From NCBI GenBank assembly GCA_027625205.1, contig JAQBVZ010000007.1:1-11564 (forward strand): a stretch of 11,564 bases of DNA. The letters are read 5' to 3'. Of the stretch, positions 1 through 6,804 are shown piece after piece; position 1 is the first letter of the stretch; each line of letters opens with the position of its first letter. The notes beneath the pieces were generated by a model. That model searched no databases. It saw nothing but the letters and a program-made list of their open reading frames with translations, and was not told where the DNA came from. The translations under genes and the position numbers were made by a program. The stretch is from Chloroflexota bacterium. Lineage in GTDB: Bacteria; Chloroflexota; Dehalococcoidia; Lucifugimonadales; Australimonadaceae.

Positions 1-1113
1 GGGTCGGCCCCAGGACTGCTGGACCTGCGCATCATTGGCACAGACAACCGTGAGACGCCGTACAAGCTGGAAATACGCCGTGGGACTAAGGAACAGCGGG
101 ACGTGCCTGTCGCAATCCGTGATCAGGGCTACGTACAGGGAGAGTACAACACGTTTATAGCTGACCTTTCTCGGGATGGCGTGCTGCACAACCGAATAGA
201 GTTTCAGACCACGTCCATCAACTTTCAACGTACGGCTGTCGTCGAGACCAGCAACGACCTGACGACCTGGGCCGTAGTGGCGGAGGGTATCGTCCACGAC
301 TTCCGGCTGATGGACACGGTGGGCATGAGCCGTAACACAGCTATGGCTTATCCAGACTCCACGGCCCGCTACGTGCGTGTCCGCGTGCTGGATGACGGCA
401 ACGGCTCCCTAGCCATCACCGGCGCTCATGTTTTTGCTGTTCAAGAGGAGGCGAGGCGTGAAGTCTTATGGCCCGTCGCTATTACGGACATCAGCCCAGG
501 CAGCAACGAAGGCACCGCCCAGGTAGAGCTTGACCTGTGCCATGACGGCATACCAACTGACCGCCTGTCCGTCACGGTGGACGACGTGAACTTCGACCGG
601 GACGTGACGCTGGAGGCAAGTGATGACGGCGAGACATGGCGAACTGTACAGTCACGCGCCAGCATCTTTGCCTACGACACACCCCGCTTCACCGGTGAGA
701 ACCTGAGCTTCACGTACCCGGAGACCACTACGCGCTACCTACGGCTGGTCATCCACGACGCCGACAGCCCGCCGCTGACCGTGACGGATGTGCAGGTGTG
801 GGGCGTTGAGCGCAGAGTGCTCTTTTTCGCCAAGCCAGGTGAGGCGTACAAGGTCTATTATGGCAACGCGGACGCGCTACGTCCCACCTATGACATTGAC
901 CGGCTCTTGGGCTTCCTGGACACCACCGACTTGCCCATGGCCAGCCTGGGCGCACAAATGGACAATCCACAGTATGTAGAGAAACTGGAGCCCTTCACGG
1001 AACGCTTCCCTTGGCTGCTCCCGTTGGTGCTTGCCCTAGCCGGACTACTGGTGGGAGGCATCCTGTTAAGCGTGGTCAGGCAAGCGCGGAAAGCCTTGCC
1101 ACCACAGGAGTAG
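1..1113 (+). CDS. Membrane-anchored beta-sandwich protein, DUF3999-like (5' partial)
   Basis: The frame is open to the first base of the window, so the N-terminus is missing and the GTG at 103 need not be the start; 370 residues are visible. Two similar modules occupy about residues 62-145 and 188-267. Each has a V-E/L-E-A-S-(N/D)-D-x-x-T-W strand-turn, then a Y-P-(D/E)-(S/T)-T-x-R-Y-(V/L)-R segment, then a strand ending in V-(F/W). This discoidin-like layout resembles DUF3999 proteins. A single hydrophobic helix at about 337-360 is followed by a short basic tail (RQARK), so most of the protein should lie outside the membrane with the C-terminus in the cytoplasm. The upstream partner gene is not in view. 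The function is unknown, and the family call is from recalled sequence style, not a search. The gene ends 55 bases before the stop codon of a convergent cyclase gene. Confidence 0.6.
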   Translation, partial: GSAPGLLDLRIIGTDNRETPYKLEIRRGTKEQRDVPVAIRDQGYVQGEYNTFIADLSRDGVLHNRIEFQTTSINFQRTAVVETSNDLTTWAVVAEGIVHDFRLMDTVGMSRNTAMAYPDSTARYVRVRVLDDGNGSLAITGAHVFAVQEEARREVLWPVAITDISPGSNEGTAQVELDLCHDGIPTDRLSVTVDDVNFDRDVTLEASDDGETWRTVQSRASIFAYDTPRFTGENLSFTYPETTTRYLRLVIHDADSPPLTVTDVQVWGVERRVLFFAKPGEAYKVYYGNADALRPTYDIDRLLGFLDTTDLPMASLGAQMDNPQYVEKLEPFTERFPWLLPLVLALAGLLVGGILLSVVRQARKALPPQE

Positions 1114-1137
1114 ACCCCTATAGAGATAGACTAGTAC

Positions 1138-1171
1138 TGAGACGTGGCGCGTAGGTAGGCGCCACGTCTTA
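1138..1171. terminator. Hairpin between convergent genes, possible bidirectional terminator
   Basis: GACGTGGCGC (1141-1150) and GCGCCACGTC (1159-1168) are perfectly complementary around an 8-base loop. Flanking bases extend the stem by about one to three pairs. The right side touches the stop codon of the minus-strand cyclase. Neither strand has a good run of T after the stem, so intrinsic termination would be weak, but the position between two converging genes fits a shared stop. Confidence 0.55.
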
Positions 1172-2455
1172 CGTTAAAGGCACTTCCAGAAACCACGTCT
1201 CCATCTCGTCCTTGCCTTTGATGTCGATAACGCCACGGGGCTCGCAGGTAAAGTCATCTTTCAGCAATTCGTACGTGGCCTGGGATATCTGGACCCTCCC
1301 CGGCACGCCATGGGACTCCATCCGGCTGGCCGTATTCACTGCGTCGCCCCAGATGTCGTAATGGAACTTGGTATGCCCAATAATCCCTGCAATGGCCGGG
1401 CCTGAATTGATGTCTATGCGGAACTGCAACGGCTCTTTGGTATTGGACGGACACGCAAGCAGGTAGTCCCGCATCTCCAACGCCATGGACGCAAGCGCCT
1501 GAGCGTGGTCTTCCCGAGGTTTCGGCACGCCGGAGGCCACCATGTAGGAATCTCCCATGGTGCGTATCTTCTCCAGACCGTACTTCTCCACCATGGAGTC
1601 GAACTTCGAAAAGAGTTCGTTAAGAGTGTCCACAAGCTGTTGAGGCGGCAGTTCCATGGCCAGCCCCGTTGAGCCAACAATGTCCGCAAAGAGCACGCTG
1701 ACCGCTTCAAAGTCCTCCGCCACCGTGGACTGACCGTTCTTAAGTTGCTCCGCAATCTCCTTCGGCAGCACGTTCAGGAGCAGTTGCTCTGACTTGGCCT
1801 GTTCCTTCAGTAACGCAGCCAAGGCCGCATTCCTCTGAGAGAAGAAGTAAAGCACCAGCCCTATCGCGGTCAGTGAAGGGGCCCCCAGGTTCATGGCAAA
1901 GAAGATATTCCGCACCACAAGCGGGATCTCGCTCTCCCTCTGCATCACCGGCTCCAAAACGACACCCAGCACCAGCAGTAATACGAACGCGGCAAACCAC
2001 AGCAGGCCCTGCCGTGGTCCCGTGAAGAGCACCGCCGCTAGGGGCGCGAGCAGAGACCACGTAATCACCGCGCTGGAGGTGACAAAGCCACCCAACGCAA
2101 GCATGAGCAGAAAAGGAAGAAACAGCATAAGGAAAAGCTGGAACGTGCGGAAAGCAGCATAGGATGGGAACAATTTGATAGTCCCCAAGCTCAAGAAAAA
2201 AACAACCGTGTATGACAAAGGAATTGCCGCAGCCACCACGGCGCCGAAGAGGAGGTAGATGACGCCCCAGAGAACGGCGAGGGTAGCCACCAGACTCATC
2301 GCCGCCAGGAAGCTTGCCTTTTGGAGTCGCGTCTCGTCAGTGTCGCCAGGCTCCGCCGCCACGTTCCAGAGCAACCGTTCAAGTCGCCCAAACAACGCGG
2401 GCATACCCAGTCGTGGCGCAGCGTTTTCTTGCGTGGGGATGTGTGTCTCAGCCAT
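1169..2455 (-). CDS. Membrane-bound class III adenylate cyclase
   Basis: The 428-residue protein converts ATP to cyclic AMP at the inner membrane face. About six hydrophobic segments lie between residues 47 and 206 (roughly 47-69, 71-91, 104-122, 126-145, 149-168, 182-206). A linker at 220-250 (LLLNVLPKEIAEQLK) is typical of cyclase transducer helices. The catalytic domain runs from about 251 to 425. All key residues are present: metal-binding D258 (FADIVG) and D302 (GDSYM), adenine-selecting K296 and D367 (YDIWG), and transition-state N374 and R378 (NTASRM). The K/D pair points to ATP rather than GTP as substrate. The ATG at 2455 is preceded by GAGAAGG three bases upstream. The signal sensed by the membrane part is unknown; no known sensory domain was recognised there. 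It stands alone, divergent from the GlcG/HbpS-like gene. Confidence 0.93.
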   Translation of the reverse strand: MAETHIPTQENAAPRLGMPALFGRLERLLWNVAAEPGDTDETRLQKASFLAAMSLVATLAVLWGVIYLLFGAVVAAAIPLSYTVVFFLSLGTIKLFPSYAAFRTFQLFLMLFLPFLLMLALGGFVTSSAVITWSLLAPLAAVLFTGPRQGLLWFAAFVLLLVLGVVLEPVMQRESEIPLVVRNIFFAMNLGAPSLTAIGLVLYFFSQRNAALAALLKEQAKSEQLLLNVLPKEIAEQLKNGQSTVAEDFEAVSVLFADIVGSTGLAMELPPQQLVDTLNELFSKFDSMVEKYGLEKIRTMGDSYMVASGVPKPREDHAQALASMALEMRDYLLACPSNTKEPLQFRIDINSGPAIAGIIGHTKFHYDIWGDAVNTASRMESHGVPGRVQISQATYELLKDDFTCEPRGVIDIKGKDEMETWFLEVPLT

Positions 2456-2624
2456 GGACCTTCTCGTGTGGCATTTGGCGGAGCAAGCCTAGCATAGCAA
2501 TAGGGTTTAGCGTAGACACTCGCACACCCTTACGCCCGCCGTTCCGGTAGAATGCCTCGTCAGATAACACAGTCGCATACGGGGCCTCGCCATACGGCGC
2601 AATCACACCTCAGGAGCTATCAAC
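2456..2624. other. Divergent intergenic region
   Basis: These 169 bases separate the divergent cyclase and GlcG/HbpS-like genes and should hold both promoters. Toward the plus strand, TAGAAT at 2548-2553 could be a -10 box but has no good -35. The 7-base word CATACGG occurs twice (2576-2582, 2591-2597), 15 bases apart. No tRNA or strong hairpin is visible. Confidence 0.5.
2491..2499 (-). promoter_or_regulatory. Possible extended -10 element for the cyclase gene
   Basis: Read on the minus strand the bases are TGC-TATGCT, a TGn-extended -10-like element about 36 bases before the cyclase ATG. No convincing -35 lies 17 bases upstream (GTGTCT). This is a weak candidate by pattern only. Confidence 0.25.
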
Positions 2625-3149
2625 ATGGGAAAGCTGAAAGTGGCGGAGTGCAAGGAGTTCATCAAGGCAGTCGAGGAGAAGGCCACGGAGATGCGCGTGC
2701 CAGTCTCGATAGCTGTCGTCACCGCTGAAGGCAGCCTCATCTGCCTTGAGCGCATGGACGACGCCGGCTTCATCACGGCGGAAATAGCCTATGCCAAGGC
2801 GTACACCGTGGCAGCGTTCCGGTCCATGAGCCCTCGCTTTCCAGACGGGCTGGTCATCCAGCAGTGGTTCAAGGAGCGCAACCCGCAGATGATGATGAAC
2901 GCGTCTGTTTTCACGAATGGCAAGATTGTGGCCTCCGGCGGCTGCATGCCAGTGTTCGTGGAGAATGAATTGGTGGGCGCATTTGGCGTCAGCGGCGGCA
3001 CGTCAGGCCAGGACCAGATTATGGCGGACTACGCACGACAGAAGGTTGGTTGGGCCATCGTCCCCAAGGACGACGACACCCCGGACGACGTGAAAGCACA
3101 GATTAATGAAATCTACGGCAACATTGGCCTGGGTGAGCGGAATCTGTAG
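2625..3149 (+). CDS. GlcG/HbpS-like family protein (heme-binding type fold)
   Basis: The 174-residue cytoplasmic protein belongs to the GlcG/HbpS family (formerly DUF336). Diagnostic features are the N-terminal helix with A-(V/E)-E-K-A, the strand V-S-I-A-V-V-(T)-x-x-G (27-36), a central helix with A-x-A-K-A-Y-T-x-A-x-F (55-65), the G-G-x-x-P-V segment (105-110) and the glycine-rich V-G-A-F-G-V-S-G-G-T-x-x-Q-D motif (117-130). Family members include HbpS, which binds heme, and GlcG of glycolate operons, whose role is unclear. No signal peptide is seen, unlike secreted HbpS. AGGAG at 2612-2616, eight bases before the ATG, supports the start. No glycolate oxidase or sensor kinase gene is adjacent, so the ligand cannot be inferred from context. 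Confidence 0.87.
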   Translation: MGKLKVAECKEFIKAVEEKATEMRVPVSIAVVTAEGSLICLERMDDAGFITAEIAYAKAYTVAAFRSMSPRFPDGLVIQQWFKERNPQMMMNASVFTNGKIVASGGCMPVFVENELVGAFGVSGGTSGQDQIMADYARQKVGWAIVPKDDDTPDDVKAQINEIYGNIGLGERNL

Positions 3150-3170
3150 GGAGCCTCGCCCTCCTCAGCC

Positions 3171-4733
3171 CTAGCTTCCCGTCTCCAGGAATTCGCCTAT
3201 CTCATTGATATGGAGCGCCTCCACAGCTATCTCCGGCGCGTGCACCATCTCGTCAGCGCTCCAGACGATGGTTGGCTTGCGGGTATCGCCAATGCCCAAG
3301 ATGCCGTTCAGCACGCGACGCAAGTTGTCGTTGATACGTACGGTGTTGGGCCGCAACGGCTCAGCAATGCGACCGTCGCGGATGATGTAGGAGTCGCCAA
3401 TCACAGTGCACGTGAAGTCCGCCTGCGTGATGCCGTTGATGGGATACGTGTACCAGATACGACCTATGTAGAGGCCGTTGCCCACACGCCGCAACAGTTC
3501 CTCCGATGGCACGGTCTCCGAACCGTCAATGATGACGTTGGTGGGCGTGACGCCGGGGTCTCGGTCAAAGTGACGTCCGCCGCCAAGGCCCGTGCGGAAG
3601 CCGTTCTGGGGCGCAATTGCCTTACGCCGTTTCGCCGGGTCCACACCCAGCTTCTCTTTGGCGTCCGGGTCTTTCAGGATGCGTTGCGTCTCATACCAGT
3701 TGGAGAGCAGCCCCACCAGCCGCCCGTTGCGTATAAGGTCTGTGCGTCCCGTGGGCAAGCCTTCATCCGTGATGCCTTTGCTGGCAGCATGCCCACGCAG
3801 CGCTCCGTGGTCGTACACCGACAGCAACGGCGACGCGATACGCTTCCCCAGCTTGCCTTCGAAAGGCGACGCCCACGCTTGGAATGTCCCAAGCTGCACG
3901 CTGGGCAGCAGCAGGTTGTTGATCAGGTCAGTGACGGGTTGCGGGCCTAACACAACGCGATACTCACCGTCAGGGACGCGGCTACCACCCGCTGCACGTA
4001 TCGCATTGCGGGCAGCCTCAGCGCCTGAAGTGCCCTGGAACTCGTCAAGGCGTGCGCCCACCTGCCAACCGGTGCCCTTCGTGAACTGCTGCTCCACCAT
4101 GCTCGTGGACATCGACGTGATAAGCGCCGACTCGTCTGTAAGCACATGGTCGTGATGCGTGCCACCCAGGGCTATGCGCTCCTGAAGCACAATCACGTCA
4201 CCCGTGAGGATAAGCCCCAGGTCAGGTATGGCGTCCGGTGATTTGGCCCACTCCAGCAACTCTTCCGACGATTGGAAGGCGTCCAGCGTTCCATCCACAA
4301 CGGCCCAGCCAAGCTCCACCAACTGCCTATCTGTGAGGTGCATGAGCTTGCGGTCATGGTAGTTGCTGATGGACTTGCGCGGCCTGTCGCCAAGCCGAGG
4401 CAGCGATACGAACTCAGGGTCACGGACCGCGCCTTTACGTGCCTTGTCCAAGGCCTCGCGCACCGCCGTCAGCGACACGTCGCCAGATTCGCTGCCGAAG
4501 CCTACTAACAGTGGGGAGCCGCCCTTGAAGACCACACGCAGACCAATTCCGTCCGATTCCAGGGACTTGGGTTCCTCCACCCCGTTGGAGGGGATGTTGG
4601 AGGTATAGCTTAGGCGCGTGAGGAGGTTGGCGTTGCTTGAGACAAAGACTTCAGCCTCAATCACGTCAGGCACAGTGCGCAGGTAAGCTACCGCCTCTTG
4701 CACGGCACGTTTGAGTTTGGCTAGTGGGAGCAT
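3171..4733 (-). CDS. tldE: TldE/PmbA-family subunit of TldD/E metalloprotease
   Basis: The 520-residue protein has the TldD/PmbA fold: an N-terminal domain to about residue 200, then a C-terminal domain. It lacks the H-E-x-x-x-H zinc motif; the matching region reads T-D-L-I-N-N-L-L-L-P (268-277). That is expected for the non-catalytic TldE partner. The F-x-x-K-x-G-x-x-I-A-S-P-L segment (291-303) and D-G-x-I-x-E-P-type segment (453-459) are family-like. The ATG at 4733 lies one base after the tldD stop, which indicates translational coupling. A longer frame reaching 4931 lies inside tldD and is not believed. In E. coli, TldD and TldE form a heterodimer that matures microcin B17 and degrades peptides. 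The gene closes the minus-strand operon 21 bases from the convergent GlcG/HbpS-like gene. Confidence 0.9.
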   Translation of the reverse strand: MLPLAKLKRAVQEAVAYLRTVPDVIEAEVFVSSNANLLTRLSYTSNIPSNGVEEPKSLESDGIGLRVVFKGGSPLLVGFGSESGDVSLTAVREALDKARKGAVRDPEFVSLPRLGDRPRKSISNYHDRKLMHLTDRQLVELGWAVVDGTLDAFQSSEELLEWAKSPDAIPDLGLILTGDVIVLQERIALGGTHHDHVLTDESALITSMSTSMVEQQFTKGTGWQVGARLDEFQGTSGAEAARNAIRAAGGSRVPDGEYRVVLGPQPVTDLINNLLLPSVQLGTFQAWASPFEGKLGKRIASPLLSVYDHGALRGHAASKGITDEGLPTGRTDLIRNGRLVGLLSNWYETQRILKDPDAKEKLGVDPAKRRKAIAPQNGFRTGLGGGRHFDRDPGVTPTNVIIDGSETVPSEELLRRVGNGLYIGRIWYTYPINGITQADFTCTVIGDSYIIRDGRIAEPLRPNTVRINDNLRRVLNGILGIGDTRKPTIVWSADEMVHAPEIAVEALHINEIGEFLETGS

Positions 4734-4734
4734 G

Positions 4735-6303
4735 TTACGGACCCACCACTTTGGCCATGCTCCGCATAGTGGGCCCGCCGTTGCCCATGCGCTTGGCTTG
4801 CATGGGTTGGCCCTTGCCGCAGTTGGGAATGGGGTACATCTTGAAGTCTGTACCCACTCCGTCCACGTGCGTGAAATAGTCCTTGGAATCTGCCTGGATG
4901 GCACCGTCACGGTAAAGCTGACCGAGTTCACCGTGGTTGATCTCGTAGACCTGGTTGGCGGAGATGCGGAAGTTCTCTCGCGACTCAGCGATGGAGGGTA
5001 TGCGGTGCCCCTTCACGTAGTATCCGTGTTCCACGTCCTTCACCAAGTCCTCCGGAGCCGACTCACCAGGGAGGAAGAAGGTGTTGGTCATGCGGACTAG
5101 CGGCACCATGGCAGCGTCATTGGCGCGGTAGCCCCCGTTGGGCGCAACGCCCAGTATCTCAGCGGTCTGCCTGCTGTTCAGGAACTCCTCAAAAATGCCG
5201 CCCCGTATGTGCCAGACACGACGCGCGGGTGTGCCTTCGTGGTCGTAGGGGAAGTTGCCATAGCCCTCAATAGTCGCGTCAGAGACCGCGTTGACCAGTG
5301 GCGACGCGATTTGCTTGCCTATCTGCGTGTCGTTAATGCTGTTGAGGAGCCAGCTACGTCCCGCGTAGCCCGCCTCCATCTTCATGGCGCGGTCCAGCTC
5401 CGACGGGTGGCCGACAATTTCATGCACCAGCAGCGTGTTGTAATGGGGGTCCGTCACCACCGTCACATCGCCGTCGCTCGTGGGGAGCGGGGGTGCGTTG
5501 GCGGTGGCGACCGCCTGCTGCGCAAGATCAGTCGCGAAGCTCATGAGGTCTGGCGCAACGACGTACTGGTGGTCGTAGCCGCGTTCCATAATCTCCCAGC
5601 CGCGGTGGTGGCCGTTGAAGTCGTACAACTCCAGAGGGCCGGTGTCACCATTGACCATCACGAAGACGATGGCCTCCGTCTGGGCATAGGTGTGGTCTAT
5701 GTTGGAACCGTTGGAACTGCAGAAGAGGTCACGGATGAGAAGGGACGTGGCCCCGGTGCCGTTGTAGCGCACCTTGGAGCTGGTCCCTCCAACCGCCTTG
5801 GAAACGTCTATAAGCTGGCCCATGATTTTTTCTAAGGAGAGTTGTCGCGGGTCCTGCTCGTAAACGGCGTTGATGGTGTCGACGTGGACGTCCACAGAGG
5901 CCAGCGCAGAGTCGTAGAGCGACTCCCCCAGCCTGCCAAAGCGTCCACGAGAGGTCGCCTTGTGCGCCGCGCTGGCCCTGGCACGGTCGTAGGCGTGGCG
6001 CACGCCCTCACGCAGCGTCTTGCCAATGTTGTCCACGTCCGCAGCGCCAAGACTCTTGCCGTAGTAGCCGGGAGCGACAGCGCCGCCCTGCTCCGCCAGC
6101 ACACGCACGCCAAAGGAGAAGCCGCGTTCCTCGCCGCTACCCTTGGGTGTGCCGTTCTCAGCGTAGGCGCCCACACCCTCACTAGCCTCGACGCGGATGT
6201 CGCAATGCTGCATGCCAGCCAGTCGCTTGGCGTAGCCCTGGGCCACCTGCGCCACCGTGGGGCGTATGCGGTCTATAACATCTATGGAAACGCGGTCAGC
6301 CAT
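4735..6303 (-). CDS. tldD: TldD metalloprotease catalytic subunit
   Basis: The 522-residue protein carries the zinc-protease motif H-E-I-V-G-H at residues 294-299, with E295 as likely catalytic base and H294 and H299 as metal ligands. C495, in a C-G-K-G-Q-P segment near the C-terminus, matches the third ligand known for TldD. R-M-T-N-T-F-F-L-P-G (404-413) is another family signature. Length is slightly above the roughly 480 residues of E. coli TldD. The partner TldE follows after one base. AAGGAG seven bases before the ATG at 6303 supports the start. Known substrates elsewhere are the microcin B17 precursor and the antitoxin CcdA. No modified-peptide precursor is visible here, but the HicB antitoxin gene ends 18 bases upstream. 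The natural substrate in this organism is unknown. Confidence 0.94.
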   Translation of the reverse strand: MADRVSIDVIDRIRPTVAQVAQGYAKRLAGMQHCDIRVEASEGVGAYAENGTPKGSGEERGFSFGVRVLAEQGGAVAPGYYGKSLGAADVDNIGKTLREGVRHAYDRARASAAHKATSRGRFGRLGESLYDSALASVDVHVDTINAVYEQDPRQLSLEKIMGQLIDVSKAVGGTSSKVRYNGTGATSLLIRDLFCSSNGSNIDHTYAQTEAIVFVMVNGDTGPLELYDFNGHHRGWEIMERGYDHQYVVAPDLMSFATDLAQQAVATANAPPLPTSDGDVTVVTDPHYNTLLVHEIVGHPSELDRAMKMEAGYAGRSWLLNSINDTQIGKQIASPLVNAVSDATIEGYGNFPYDHEGTPARRVWHIRGGIFEEFLNSRQTAEILGVAPNGGYRANDAAMVPLVRMTNTFFLPGESAPEDLVKDVEHGYYVKGHRIPSIAESRENFRISANQVYEINHGELGQLYRDGAIQADSKDYFTHVDGVGTDFKMYPIPNCGKGQPMQAKRMGNGGPTMRSMAKVVGP

Positions 6304-6321
6304 CGCGTTGCTCCTTGTGGT

Positions 6322-6543
6322 CTAACCACCCGTCTGATATATCACGGGACGGTAGCGTGGAGGCGGAATGGGCAGGCCCTTCTCTCGTGCCGCCGCCAAC
6401 CAAGCTTCCTTGGCTAGCTCAACCTCTCGCAGTGCCTCTTCAGGCGTCGCGCCAAATGCAGAGCACGCCTCTAGGTCGGGGATGTCGGCGATGTAGCCGC
6501 CATCCCCGTCGCTGTAGAAAATGTTGATGTGATAGTCGCTCAT
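6322..6543 (-). CDS. hicB: HicB-family antitoxin (short form)
   Basis: The 73-residue protein matches the small HicB type: strand Y-H-I-N-I-F-Y-S (4-11), D-G-G-Y-I-A-D-I-P-D-L (14-24), C-S-A-F-G-x-T-P-E-E-A-L (27-38), then a helix with A-K-E-A-W-L (44-49) and a proline-rich tail (P-I-P-P-P-R-Y-R-P). The partial RNase-H-like fold binds and blocks HicA. There is no C-terminal ribbon-helix-helix or helix-turn-helix domain, so self-repression through DNA binding is unlikely. Its ATG overlaps the hicA stop as ATGA, the usual order for this pair. The flexible tail could suit a peptide protease such as the TldD/E encoded just downstream, but that is inference. Confidence 0.88.
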   Translation of the reverse strand: MSDYHINIFYSDGDGGYIADIPDLEACSAFGATPEEALREVELAKEAWLAAAREKGLPIPPPRYRPVIYQTGG

Positions 6544-6797
6544 GCCCTCTCCTCAAACCGCAGATCATGCTGCTCAATCAGTTTGAGGAACTGCCTAATC
6601 TGGTACGGCTTCGCTTCACCCTTCACGTCTTGCAGATCGACCACTACCGGAATCCCCGTTCGAATGAAAATATGGTGGCTCCCATTTACCCGTACCAGAT
6701 CAAATCCAAACCCTACAACCAAGTCTGACATATCCTCAAAAGCGACATTATTTAATGCACCTTGGGCCAACCTACGGAGAAGTCGCCTCCGGTTCAT
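6540..6797 (-). CDS. hicA: HicA-family mRNA interferase toxin
   Basis: The 85-residue protein is a HicA-type small RNA-binding ribonuclease. The core reads G-F-G-F-D-L-V-R-V-N-G-S-H-H-I-F (29-44), where the histidine of the G-S-H-H motif (H41 or H42) is the expected catalytic residue. It is followed by K-G-E-A-K-P-Y-Q-I-R-Q-F-L-K (59-72), as in a well-known HicA subgroup. The N-terminus M-N-R-R-R-L-L-R-R-L also fits. The ATG at 6797 was chosen over an upstream in-frame start at 6878, because the latter lies inside ilvD and adds residues the family lacks. The gene begins 7 bases after the ilvD stop with only a weak AGG ribosome site, so expression probably depends on read-through from ilvD. 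It overlaps hicB by four bases. Confidence 0.88.
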   Translation of the reverse strand: MNRRRLLRRLAQGALNNVAFEDMSDLVVGFGFDLVRVNGSHHIFIRTGIPVVVDLQDVKGEAKPYQIRQFLKLIEQHDLRFEERA

Positions 6798-6804
6798 GGT
6801 CTGC

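Noticed and set aside
3210..3950. Plus-strand open frame of 246 codons opposite tldE
   Set aside because: Shadow of tldE codons with a composition typical of antisense frames and no family features.
4734..4931. N-terminal extension of tldE into tldD
   Set aside because: The extra 66 residues are tldD codons read in another frame; the ATG one base after the tldD stop gives the normal family N-terminus.
5209..6417. Plus-strand open frames opposite tldD
   Set aside because: tldD is well supported by its zinc motif and length; the opposite frames show no domain.
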